Assembly (NCBI GenBank): GCA_030180135.1
Contig: CM058238.1
Coordinates: 92,698,619 to 92,762,618, forward strand
Length of the DNA: 64,000 bases
Direction: 5' to 3'
Source of the DNA: Orychophragmus violaceus
Taxonomy: Eukaryota; Streptophyta; Magnoliopsida; Brassicales; Brassicaceae
The translations under genes were made by a program, and so were the position numbers. Of the stretch, positions 54,619-64,000 are shown piece after piece. A model generated the notes under the pieces. That model did not search any database. It was not told the DNA's origin and worked only from the letters and a program-made list of their open reading frames with translations. Within the stretch, counting starts at the first letter, position 1; every line of letters begins with the position of its first letter.

Positions 54619-55840
54619 TGATATATCATGGTTTTTACCCACTTTATACCATGATATAGTTGTGTTTTTAGAGTCTTTTGTCTTTGTTTAGAGTCTTTTA
54701 CAGGTTAAATCAGGATTGGAGCTAATTGGAGATATTTGGAGCATTTTGGGACTTTTGGGACGTTTTGGCCGAGAGCTTAACTCACTGTTCGTATAATTGA
54801 TCATGCGTCGATCGTTGCACTCAAAGCATCGATCGATGCAGTCGCGAGATGGGCCGTACACGTCGGTTTGACAAGTATTGAAGATTTACAAAGAAGCCCA
54901 AGATAGTTCCAGTATTTACACAGAAGCCCCATCCGAGATTATGCCTATATAATAGAGTTTTTAGAGTTTTTATTAGAAGTTTTGACATACGCTTTATAGT
55001 TGGCTTTCATAATTAAGAGCAGAGGATTTTTAGAGCTTTTGGGGGCTGATCTGAACCTGATTCATCATCTGTATTTGGAGAAGATTTCGAACCCCTTTTA
55101 CTCTTATTCTTTTATGCAATTTACTTATCATATGATCATGTTTTCATTATCTATGTCTGAGTAGATTCCTAGTTAGGCTTAGGGTTTCTCACATAGGATT
55201 TCATGACTTGCTAGACTTGTTCAATTTCAGTTAAGGATTCAAACTATATATGTTCTTCAATTTAATTGTGCCTAAAGCTAGTTCTAACCTGATCAATTAG
55301 AATCTAGATCTTAGGTTGCTAAATACGTCACGGAAGTGGGGTTTAGGAACCAGAATTAATTAAATTGGGCAATTAAACTTTGCGCAAACGGAAGTTTGGT
55401 TTAGGATAATTGTGAACATATCAAACTTGGACTTATTGCTAGTTTAATCTGTTAGTTCTCGCAAACGGAAGTTTGGTTTGCTGCACTTAGACTTAGAGAA
55501 TTATCGCAAAGGAATTTGGTTAATTATATATCTGTGTTTTGAGTTCTAGAACTGTGCTTAATTAGATCCTTGCTGAATGAACTGTCTGCTAGTCTGATTT
55601 CCTGAGAATACCCTAGGTTTGACGCTTTTAATTACTTGCTTTCACAACCAATAATCTCTGCTACTGATTTACTTTCTTGCACTGTTTTCAATACAATCAC
55701 ATTGCTTATTTCTAGTATTCATTCCCTACGGTTTGATTCTCTTGAGACCAAGTGTCCCTGTGGATTCGATAACCCTATATACTACTTTGACATTGCTGTT
55801 CACTTGCAGTTTAGTATAGGGATTAATTCTTGACCTATCA
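54619..55840 (+). repeat. Gypsy-D 3' LTR
   Basis: 1222 bp, following the polypurine tract AAGTGTGGGGGAGT and followed by the target duplication ATGGC. The motif pair is at 54804-54840. Confidence 0.95.
54804..54840. repeat. TCGATCGN palindrome pair (Gypsy-D 3' LTR)
   Basis: Same pair as in the 5' LTR, 21 bp apart. Confidence 0.95.
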
Positions 55841-55845
55841 ATGGC

Positions 55846-56299
55846 GCATGTTTATTTTTGATTGTTTGTAATTAAATTTAAATAGGAAAATTGTTTGTAA
55901 AAGACTTAAAATACTTTGAAATGAAATCGCTTCCTTGATATTTGGTTTAGTCTGAACCGATACAACTCTTGGAAGCAATACATGTTGAAAATCTTGGTAT
56001 TGTGGGAGCGAGGTAAACATGGTCAAGGAAGGTTTGGTGCTAGCCTTTGTCTCAAATTGGACTATCTCTGGCTTCACAGTGTGACGATTCTTTCTCGTTT
56101 AGCCTGCTCGGGTTCGATCAGTCAGGTTCTTGTTTGATTATTGACCGGTCAGCTCGTCGCTCAGCAGATAACGGGAAAAAGGCGTTACAAATCTCGTTTA
56201 GATTTTGTCATCTTCTCCCAAGAAATCCGCCATATACTCCTCTTATCCGAATTGGAATCCCACCAAAATCTTGTTAGTGCGGACTGTATAGTCTTACAA
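55846..56299. other. Gene-free stretch between Gypsy-D and LINE remnant
   Basis: No recognised gene. A plus-strand open frame (56047-56277) has no motif I can name. Confidence 0.4.
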
Positions 56300-58220
56300 A
56301 GGCTTATCAGGATTTTAAGCTTGCTAGAGTGCAAGTGGGCAACAATAATAATATTGATTTGACCTTTACTAGTTTCCTAGCACTATAGAGTCTTCTAGTT
56401 TTCCAACTCACCGCTCTTTGATTTATTCTATCTACTATAGAAGTGAATAGTTCCTTCTTTTTCCTTCCAAATAGTTCCGGTAATCCCAAGTATTTGTTGG
56501 AACCCCCTTCTTTGTCAATGTTCAAGCTCTCCTTTACTTATAAGGGTGTCTTCGCCAAAAACGTGATTGCATACTTATCCCTATTGATTATCTGACCCGA
56601 AGCTGATTCGTACTTTAGAAGGATCCTCTTAAGACGTTCACAGCTTATGAGATCAATTTTAGTGAAGAGCATAATATCATCGGCAAAAAGGATACGATTG
56701 ATAATAAGACCTCTTCTTGATACTTGTATCATCAATAAAACTCCATTCCATTGAGCTTGAGTGCATTAACCGAGAGAACTTCACTGCATACGATAAAGAG
56801 GAAAGAAGAGAGCAGGTCTCCTTGTCTAATGCTCCGTTGAGGCCAAATTTCTCCTTCCGCTTTCCCATTACTAGAACTGAGAATGTAACTATTTCCACAC
56901 ACTGCATAATCCACTCCACAAAGCGCTTGTGGAAGCCATATTCAGTTAGAACAACCTTTATGCAACCACATTCCAAGTGATCATAAGCTTTACTCATATC
57001 GGTTTTATTCAACATCGAGCAGTTCTTCAAGTAATGGTAATCTCATGAGTGATCAAAATATTATATGTGATTTCTTTTCCCAGTACAAAAGCCAAATGAT
57101 TTTCAGAAAGCTCCATACTCAGGATCGCTTTGAGTCTCCTGGTCAAGATCTTCGATAAAGCCTTATAAAAAACATTGCAAAGGCCTAGAGGTCAATAGTC
57201 CTTGATTTTCTAGGGCTTTTCACTTAGGTATGAGCCGGATGTGGGATTGGTTAATTTTTTGAGGAAGAACTTCTTACCTGAAAAAGATTTGAATCTCTGA
57301 GATTATCTCTACCTTCACCACCTCCCAATTAGCGTGGTAAAAGCTAGCCAAAAAATCATCTGGGCATGGTGCCTTGTCCGTATGGATGGATAAAAATGCC
57401 TACTTTATTTCTTTTTGAGTTGGTATTGCAATTAGGGTCTTATTCATCTAGTCTATGATCAACTTCTTGATTCCTTTCTTTATTGTCTGAATCGGATCAT
57501 TGTTCCCCACAGTAAATAGCTTTCGGAAGTATTCTATTATCACCGCTGTGGTTTTATATTTCTCGTAGAAAACATTCCCTTCATCATCCTCTAGAACCAT
57601 TTATCTGTTTCAACTTTTTCCGAAGTTCATTTAGTCGTCAAAATGTTGCAGGGTTTCCCAATCCGCAACAGTTCCAACTTGGTGTGGCTAAAGAACCTGA
57701 CTTCGAGCGATCCGAAAAATCCACCATATTTTGTATGTTTCCTTCCTCGCACTCCCTCTGATTTTCATATGGTTTTAGGTTTGTTGTGTTAAACTCTTCT
57801 TGTATGACCCCATGTTCTGTATTGCATTGTTCTCTCATGGTCACATGTTGGTCTATTCGAGCATAATCGTTAGCTCATTGACCCCTTCTTCTCACCATAA
57901 TTTGTCTTGGATGGATGAGTCTTCTCCATGCACTTGATGTGACTCCCATTCTCGAACTTCCCATAACATTTATCCTTGTGCAGGGGTGCCATTCCGCTTT
58001 TGAAATATTCTATTTGACGGTCCTCCAACTTCCATCTGGTTTCGAACTGATTCCTATGTTGGGCGCAAAACAGCCCGCTGGTGTCCATTAACATTGGCCA
58101 TAGTCAAGCGATAGTCCACATTTTCCATTCTATCATTCTTCATAATGGAGTTTGCAATCTGTTCCATGGGTTTCACTCTTCACTTTCCATAATTTGATTT
58201 ATTTTTGCCTCTTTTTCCTT
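56300..58220 (-). pseudogene. Degenerate LINE (L1-type) with partial ORF1, endonuclease start and RT
   Basis: On the minus strand 58094-57870 resembles the end of LINE ORF1. The segment 57844-57638 contains SWNCCGLGNPATF, the typical start of the plant LINE endonuclease. Most of the endonuclease is missing. RT follows with KTDMSKAYDHLECGCIKVVL and WIMQCVEIVTFSVLVMGK (57030-56677). A shifted frame carries RQGDLLSSFLFIVCSEVLS, a FADDIMLF-type catalytic motif (56735-56538) and a downstream segment (GGSNKYLGLPELFGRKKKEL, 56525-56307). Many stops show it is inactive. No terminal poly-A could be fixed. Confidence 0.75.
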
Positions 58221-58852
58221 AGGATCTGGATGGTTAGCATAATTTCATGTCACATCTCTGATTTATAATATCCTTTTTTAGTACGATTGGTTGGGGGTAA
58301 TATAATTACTGGTACCAATTATTGCATTCAAACGGGATGGTTTTCTTCTTTCCTTCGATGGTAGACCAGACCAATGCACATGATTATTTTTTTTAACCAA
58401 GACAATCAAAGATTAGACTCTTTGTTGATCGAAAAAGAAGAAATTAGTCGTTGAAAAGAATGTTTAAGCTAAACTTCAATGACATGAAAATTCAGGAAAG
58501 CCAAAAAAAAAATATAAGAAAAGAGTCCAACTCCTTATTTTTGTATCTTGAGATTAAATTTTTATAATTTTGTTCTTAATAATACTGAAAGGAGTTTGTG
58601 AGACACGCGTGTGGGTGAGAGAGTGGGGTTTGGATAGAAGAAGACACATAGATTAAGAAAGCAGAGCAAGCGATTAATTAAATAGTAACATTGTGAGAGA
58701 GAAGATTGATAGTTGTTAAATACTAGTAATATGCGAAAGCAAAAGAGGAGAAGAGAGAGAGGACACTTTAATTTCTTGCACGCATCCTGCGTAGAACACA
58801 ACTCGAAAGACAGACAGAAGAAGAGTTTGAGACAGGATTTGTGTGGTCTGCA
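58221..58852 (+). promoter_or_regulatory. Upstream and 5' untranslated region of the HAM3-like gene
   Basis: About 600 bp between the LINE remnant and the GRAS start codon. The last 250 bp is purine-rich with GAGAGA runs (58613-58622, 58694-58703, 58750-58760), common in plant 5' untranslated regions. An upstream ATG at 58731 opens a frame that overlaps the main start out of frame and continues to about 59156. No clear TATA box is seen. The LINE remnant leaves little room for a distal promoter. Confidence 0.45.
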
Positions 58853-60529
58853 ATGCCCTTACCCTTTGAAGACTTTCAAGGGAAGGGGATTTCTTCTTCC
58901 GATAAAGAGCCCACCTCTGTTCTCAGCCCATCATCCTCCACCCTGTCTTCCTCTCACGGCGGTAACAGTGCCGTCGGAGGCGGCGGCATCTCCACTGGCA
59001 TCTCCACTGCCATCTCCGGCGGCGACGCCACCACCGATGAGCAATGCGGACCCACGGGGCTGCCTGATTGGGACCAAGTGCTTCCTGCCTCTCCTCCTAC
59101 CCATGAACATGAACATGATCATGACCATGAGCAGAGCATCCTCAGGCTCATCATGATGGGAGATTCCCAAGATCCCTCTCTCGAATTGAACAACATCCTC
59201 CAGACTTCATCATCCTCTTTTCACCACTCCGACGATTACACATCCCTCGGCGGCTTTGGAGTCGTCGATACCACCGGATTCGGCTTAGACCACTCTGTTC
59301 CACCACTCCTAATCAACCAAAGTCAAACTCATTTCACCCAGAATCCGTCCGTCTTCTACGGCCACCATATCCCGGCGACGCTTCCTCCTCCAGCTAAGCG
59401 GCTTAACCAAGGCCCCGCGGGTTATCCAGATCCGACCAAACAGGGGGTGATAACGGAGCAGCTGCTCAAGGCGGCGGAGGTATTAGAGAGCGGCGGTGAC
59501 ACGTGTCTAGCTCAGGGGATATTGGCGCGGCTCAATCAACAGCTCTCTTCTCCCGTGGGAAAGCCCTTCGAAAGGGCAGCCTTTTACTTCAAAGAGGCTC
59601 TACACAATTGTCTCTTCCACAACGCCTCCCAAACCTTAAACCCTTACTCCCTCATCTTCAAGATCTCTTCCTACAAATCCTTCTCAGAGATCTCTCCCGT
59701 TCTCCAGTTCGCCAACTTCACCTCCAACCAGTCCCTCCTCGAGTCCTTCCATGGCTTCCACCGCCTCCACATCATCGATTTCGACATTGGCTACGGTGGC
59801 CAATGGGCCTCCCTCATGCAGGAGCTTGTCCTCCGCGACAACAACTCCGCTCATCCCCTTTTCCTCAAAATCACCATCTTCGCTTCTCCCGCCACCGGCG
59901 ACCAGCTTGAGCTCGGTTTCACTCAGGACAACCTCAAGCACTTCGCCTCCGAGATCAACATCTCCCTCGACATCCAAGTTCTGAACTTGGACCTTCTCGG
60001 CTCTGTCTCCTGGCCAAATTCATCCGAGAAAGAAGAAGCCGTCGCCGTTAATCTCTCCCCCGCCTCCTTATCTAACCTCCCGCTTGTCCTCCGTTTCGTG
60101 AAGCATCTCTCTCCGACGATCATCGTCTGCTCCGACAGAGGGTGCGAGAGGACGGATCTGCCTTTCCCGCAACAGCTCCTCCACTCGCTGCAGTCACACA
60201 CCGCTCTCATCGAATCCCTCGACGCCGTCAACGCCAACATCGACGCAGTGCAGAAGATCGAGAGGTTTCTCATTCAGCCGGAGATTGAGAAGATGGTCGT
60301 GGATTGTAACCGTACGATCGAAAGGCCGATGATGACGTGGCAAGCGATGTTCCTGCAGATGGGGTTCTCGCCGGTGACGCCCAGCAACTTCACGGAGTCT
60401 CAGGCAGAGTGTTTGGTTCAACGGACGCCGGTGAGAGGTTTTCACGTCGAGAAGAAACATAACTCGCTTCTTCTCTGTTGGCAAAGGAGAGAACTCGTCG
60501 GAGTTTCCGCCTGGAGATGTCGCTCCTGA
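58853..60529 (+). CDS. HAM3: GRAS transcription regulator, HAIRY MERISTEM 3 / SCARECROW-LIKE 6 type
   Basis: An intronless 558-codon frame; the ATG is chosen at MPLPFEDFQGKGIS, the conserved HAM/SCL6 N-terminus. The first part (1-200) is Ser/Gly/His-rich and variable. The GRAS domain runs from about residue 200 to the end: first leucine-rich region (ITEQLLKAAEVLESGG), the VHIID-type motif LHIIDFDIGYGGQW at about 305-318, then the PFYRE-like region, and a SAW end (LVGVSAWRCRS). In Arabidopsis, HAM proteins act in the nucleus with WUS/WOX partners to keep shoot meristem cells undifferentiated, and miR171 limits them. The miR171 site is intact (59518-59538). Insertions beside Gly-rich and His-rich tracts (GGGGISTGISTAISGG, HEHEHDHDHEQ) differ from the Arabidopsis protein as I remember it. 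Nothing suggests a pseudogene. It is the only clear host gene here, less than 1 kb from a LINE remnant. Confidence 0.95.
   Translation: MPLPFEDFQGKGISSSDKEPTSVLSPSSSTLSSSHGGNSAVGGGGISTGISTAISGGDATTDEQCGPTGLPDWDQVLPASPPTHEHEHDHDHEQSILRLIMMGDSQDPSLELNNILQTSSSSFHHSDDYTSLGGFGVVDTTGFGLDHSVPPLLINQSQTHFTQNPSVFYGHHIPATLPPPAKRLNQGPAGYPDPTKQGVITEQLLKAAEVLESGGDTCLAQGILARLNQQLSSPVGKPFERAAFYFKEALHNCLFHNASQTLNPYSLIFKISSYKSFSEISPVLQFANFTSNQSLLESFHGFHRLHIIDFDIGYGGQWASLMQELVLRDNNSAHPLFLKITIFASPATGDQLELGFTQDNLKHFASEINISLDIQVLNLDLLGSVSWPNSSEKEEAVAVNLSPASLSNLPLVLRFVKHLSPTIIVCSDRGCERTDLPFPQQLLHSLQSHTALIESLDAVNANIDAVQKIERFLIQPEIEKMVVDCNRTIERPMMTWQAMFLQMGFSPVTPSNFTESQAECLVQRTPVRGFHVEKKHNSLLLCWQRRELVGVSAWRCRS
59102..59133 (+). 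repeat. CATGAA/CATGAC repeat encoding His-Glu/Asp tract
   Basis: Five CATGAN units in the variable N-terminal part of the HAM3-like gene encode HEHEHDHDHE. This probably arose by slippage. Confidence 0.8.
59518..59538 (+). promoter_or_regulatory. miR171 target site
   Basis: A 21-base stretch containing TTGGCGCGGCTCAATCA, perfectly complementary by eye to the canonical plant miR171 (UGAUUGAGCCGCGCCAAUAU...). It encodes ILARLNQ in the GRAS domain start, as in Arabidopsis HAM1-3. Cleavage here by AGO1 is the known control of this family. Confidence 0.95.
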
Positions 60530-61653
60530 CTCCGCCGGAGAATCCACCCAACTTTCTTCCTCTTTTTTTTTTTTTTGGGTTAAAAACGATTATTAATTTA
60601 AATTTATTATCTAATTACTTTGACATATATTTTTCATAATCTTTAGTTCCTGATATTACTTGCGCAGTGCTCAACGATGGAAAACGTTCACAAAGTAAAT
60701 AAATATTGCGAGTAAATAATTTTTCTGATCGGTTATATTTAAGTACATAGCAAATCCAATATGAATGTGGGGATTATTTTGTTTGTCGACTATATACCAT
60801 GATAGAATGGTTAGCTCGATTAGTTTTTTGGTTTGTTTTGTTGTGGTGACAGAGTAATTAAAGATATATGGATGGGTGATGATATTGATGCGAGGCAGAA
60901 AGCTACTGGTCATTATTGTGATTATATGATTATTATATACTCGCTTAGAGTTTGTTGTGGTTTGTGTCTTTGTGAAGGTCTCTTTATTTTTATAAAAATA
61001 TGTCTCTCCATGATGTCACATGGCTCTTCTAATATTAAATTATTTCTGGTCCACAATACATTTTTGTGTGCGCCGTTTATAGCATTTTTTCTCCGGCGAA
61101 ACAAAGGTTTCCTTTTCCCTTCAAATAATAAATGGTCCATACAGACGCATTACACAATGCGGCCATTGATTTGTACATTAATTTCGTTTTTCTAAATAAA
61201 GTTTGGATAGAAGAATGAATTATATCAAATAAATAAATTATATAGTTAGATCGGCTTATAAACGGTTAAGACATTACAATATAGTATTCTATTTTTACTC
61301 TAAAATAGAATTGAATTCTAAAAAAAAAATTAAAAGTGGAATAATAACTTATAAAAAAAGTATTTAGGCTAAATGGCCATAAGCGAGCTGAAATTAAATT
61401 GATGACCATGACATACATTTCAGTTTTTTTAATCCTCATAATACCCCTACGATAGCTACTGATACTATCCTCCTTAGGACAGATTTTTTGTCTGTCAAAT
61501 TGATCCCCGTGCACTGTGTAACGTGCTGCACTGTTCATCTTTCTTCGTTTCCTGTGTAGGGTTTGATTAATGCTCTGAACCTATTTTCTCTTCCATTGTT
61601 CTTATCGCTGAGCTTCCTCGCCTTACACCACAGTTTATTTTGTCCGAAAATTG
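60530..61653. other. Intergenic DNA between HAM3-like and DUF1985 genes
   Basis: Starts with the HAM3 3' untranslated region, including a T run at 60565-60577, then AT-rich DNA without a convincing gene. The segment near 61360-61420 (GGCTAAATGGCCATAAGC and beyond) could be the edge of a mobile element carrying the DUF1985 gene, but its other end is outside the window. The 5' untranslated exon of the next gene probably ends at 61653. Confidence 0.45.
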
Positions 61654-61758
61654 GTAAGTGACTCGCAATTTTTGTTTGCAATCTTCGTTCTTTCGACTTT
61701 TCGGTGTTCTCTTGCTAATTCTTTTGTCTAACTTTCTTCTTCATAATCATTTAGGTTC

Positions 61759-64000
61759 ATGGATTTTGAACACATTCCCGAGCTTCCTCCTCGAATCTTC
61801 GCCGCCGGTCAAGAACCAAACGGCCAGAGAGTAAATACCTATGTCAAACCCGGCAGGATTCGTTCTATTTTGAACGCTTTGACTGTTTCCGAAGCCAACG
61901 AAATAAGAGAATCATCCTTCGGCAAGCTGTTGGCTACCGTTGATAAACCAACCTTCTCGGGCGCATTTGGTCAGTATTTGATAACCCTTATGATTTATGT
62001 GAAGAAAAAACATGAAATCTGGTTTCTATTTGCCGGTTGGCCAATTCGTGTCTCTTTGAGGGAATTTGCAATCGTTACCGGTCTTCCTTTTGATAAATAT
62101 CCAAAGATGAATAAGAAGAAGAAGCGTAATCTGGTGAAAGACCAGAATTACTTTGGTTCGCTTTTTGGATGTCTTGATCCTCGTACCTTAATTGTTGACA
62201 AAGTTATAAAATTGCTGAAGAAGAGGATTGTCCGTGAAAGAGACAGGAGAATCAAATATGCTTACTTAGCGTTGACTGCCTCTGTTCTCTGCCCGACAAG
62301 CCATTTCCCCAAAATCATTGACGAGCATGTTGAGTTGATCAGGGATCTTGACCACTTCCTTGCTTACCCTTGGGGTCGTGTTTCTTTCGAAATGGTTGTT
62401 GGATGCATAAAGTCGAAAGATGAAGTTGCTTTAGCTCAGAGATCAGTAGCTGTCCAAGGTTTTTTTCATGCCATCCAGCTTGTATTGGTTGAAGCTGTCC
62501 CGGCCTTACTTGAGGTTGTTGAAGTTGGAGCATCTTCTTCGTCGTCTGACGATGACAGTGATATGGAAGATGAGACCAGGAACCAATTTGTTTCTTCATT
62601 GGGTGAAAACAGCGGCGAGCCCGAGGGTGAACCTGATACTAGTCATTTACCTGCCAACATATCAAAGGCTCCAACCCACAAAGTCACTCTCAGTCCTGGG
62701 CATGCTAGAGATGTTGATGAGAAGTGTGAGGTATGGTCAATGTTGCTTTGTTTTATAAAAGGGACTCTACATATAACCTTTAGCATCGATATTTATTCTT
62801 AGCTTGAAACAATTATTTGTAGATTCTGTAAATTTTCGCTTTCCCTAAAATCTTTGTTATGTTGCTAACCTTGTTTTTCGTTGGTTAACTGTCAGTAAGT
62901 TCCTGTTTATGAATTTTAGATGTGTCCCTGATTGTGTTTTTCTTAATTTGTTGCAGGCTTCTGTTACATGCATAATCCCAGGTGATTCTTTGAATATGGC
63001 ATTGGATGATGATCTGTTTTATTGGTCTGGCGAAGAGGAAGATCCCAAGGTTGATAATATGGTGAGACTTATTGCTGAAGGTTTTACTTTTGAGAAAAAG
63101 TTCTTTAAGGGTGGTGTCACTGCTGTTGATCTTCTAAGATTGAGGAATGCAAAGAAAATGGAAAAGGAGAAGAAAGACAAGGATAAAAATACACAACATC
63201 CAGTAGTTGGCGATTCTATTGACCCAATACAAGTATCTGAATTTGTTGCAGAACGAGTGAGGCTTGAAATGAGTGCTGTTGATGCGAAAGTTTCATCATG
63301 CTTACAAGAGATTGCGAAGGTTGGATCAGCCGTAAAGGCTTCTGATGAGCGGTTTGTCTTAGCTATTAATCAGGTGAAGGACTCTTTGATTGAAGCAATA
63401 ACGAAGATTGTAGAGAGACCACCCAATTCTCCAACCAATGTTAACCTAATGAGACAACAACACAATGATTTTACTGGTGGTGGAGGTAAGTCGGGGACGT
63501 TGGAACACAGGAGCAATGGTGGTGGGGTGTTCCCTGGGGATACCCATCCTGATGAAGTTGTTGGTAATGTTTTGCGTGAGCTTAGCAAATCCTTTCATGA
63601 GGTAATTTCATTACATCTTCTAGCTTCAATAGACGCTAACTCTTTGGTTATATACTAGTACATGATTTTAATACTTACATTATTTATAGGACAACAATGA
63701 CAAAGATAACACTGGTACACCAGCTGGAAACTCTGGAACTGGAGCTAATTTGGAAACTGGTCAAGCGTCGGTTAATAAAGTATTTGAGCCGGTGAGTTTA
63801 CATTCTGATTTATATGATATGTATTTTGTATTCTTTGTCTATGTTGCTATGTACTAGTAACCTTGTATATCTTACCCAAGGTTGAGCAGCAGGAGAATGA
63901 CAATGTTGGTAATAGTCATGTAAATGAGGCTGAATTGATTGGTGCTTCGGCTGGAGTTGAGCCACCGCAGAGGAAGAGCAAGCGCTTGAAATCACAATCT
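61759..64000 (+). CDS. DUF1985-domain protein, partial (continues past window)
   Basis: Predicted exons are 61759-62730, 62957-63601, 63690-63791 and 63881 onward. All are joined in phase 0 with GT-AG borders; a 5' untranslated intron is likely at 61654-61754. The first exon encodes a DUF1985-type domain at about 20-240 (ESSFGKLLATVDKPTFSGAF, IWFLFAGWPIRVSLREFAIV, TGLPFDKYP). A Ser/Asp-rich segment follows (SSSSSDDDSDMEDE). The second exon contains EEEDPKVDNMVRLI-type sequence and a helical region. The later short exons are Asn/Gly/Glu-rich and end in PPQRKSKRLKSQS. In Brassicaceae, DUF1985 proteins are often fused to a C-terminal Ulp1-like SUMO protease and carried by Kaonashi-type MULEs. 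The protease part would lie beyond the window. Whether this is a host gene or transposon cargo cannot be decided here. Confidence 0.75.

Larger units (their letters stand above)
49221..55840 (+). mobile_element. Gypsy-D, young gag-protease-only Athila-like element
   Basis: LTRs at 49221-50441 and 54619-55840 (TGATATATCATGG...TGACCTATCA) are flanked by ATGGC (49216-49220 and 55841-55845). The LTRs differ at about six positions by eye, near 0.5 percent. The primer site follows the LTR (TTGGCGCCGTTGCCGGGGAC, 50447-50466), complementary to tRNA-Asp. The single ORF ends after the protease and no RT, RNase H or integrase remnant is seen. It needs enzymes from another Gypsy. Confidence 0.96.

Noticed and set aside
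59503..59984. Plus-strand frames of 77-135 codons within HAM3
   Set aside because: They are shadows of the GRAS frame; the real frame carries all family motifs.
58931..60547. Long antisense frames opposite the HAM3-like gene
   Set aside because: They mirror the GC-rich coding sequence of HAM3 and have low-complexity products. No independent support.

Overview
The window is plant nuclear DNA, almost certainly from a Brassicaceae species. The only clear host gene is a HAM/SCL6-type GRAS gene (58853-60529) that is very close to Arabidopsis HAM3/SCL6. A DUF1985 gene of the kind carried by Arabidopsis Kaonashi-type MULEs enters the right edge. Most of the remaining 58 kb is nested retrotransposons. 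No rRNA, tRNA or CRISPR array was found.

Layout. (1) 1-1555: 3' end of Copia-A (+), inserted in the gag-protease gene of Gypsy-A (-). (2) 1556-12439: Gypsy-A internal region, then a Gypsy LTR split by Copia-B (5138-12065, -). This LTR has a primer site on one side and a polypurine tract on the other, so Gypsy-A and Gypsy-B form a tandem sharing one LTR. (3) 12440-26230: Gypsy-B, split by Copia-C (12821-23543, +). Copia-C has a complete 1325-codon polyprotein, indistinguishable LTRs and TTTTC target duplications. Copia-C itself carries a 2984-bp CACTA element holding fragments of two host genes. (4) 27092-37685: a degenerate Copia-E (-) split by Copia-D (28847-35847, -). (5) 38818-43396: LINE remnants and unassigned repeat-like DNA. 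(6) 43397-48779 Gypsy-C (+) and 49221-55840 Gypsy-D (+), both bounded by LTRs and target duplications and both without reverse transcriptase. (7) 56300-58220: LINE ORF2 remnant. (8) 58230-64000: HAM3-like gene and DUF1985 gene.

The elements look like an interacting community. Copia-C has every enzymatic motif. Copia-B and Copia-D keep an open gag but share one deletion of the first RT catalytic block, which suggests they moved using another element's enzymes. Gypsy-D encodes gag and protease only, and Gypsy-C has lost most of that.

The strongest unexplained signal is a palindrome with core TCGRYCGA and arms that differ between elements. It occurs mostly as pairs spaced about 19-23 bp centre to centre. 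Such clusters lie in LTRs, leaders, gag reading frames and 3' regions of both Copia and Gypsy elements, and I see none in the host gene, the LINEs or the degenerate Copia-E. In three LTR types the pair lies about 80-110 bp upstream of a TATA-like box. This suggests a binding site for a dimeric factor shared by, or converged on by, unrelated retrotransposons. All distances and mismatch counts were made by eye.
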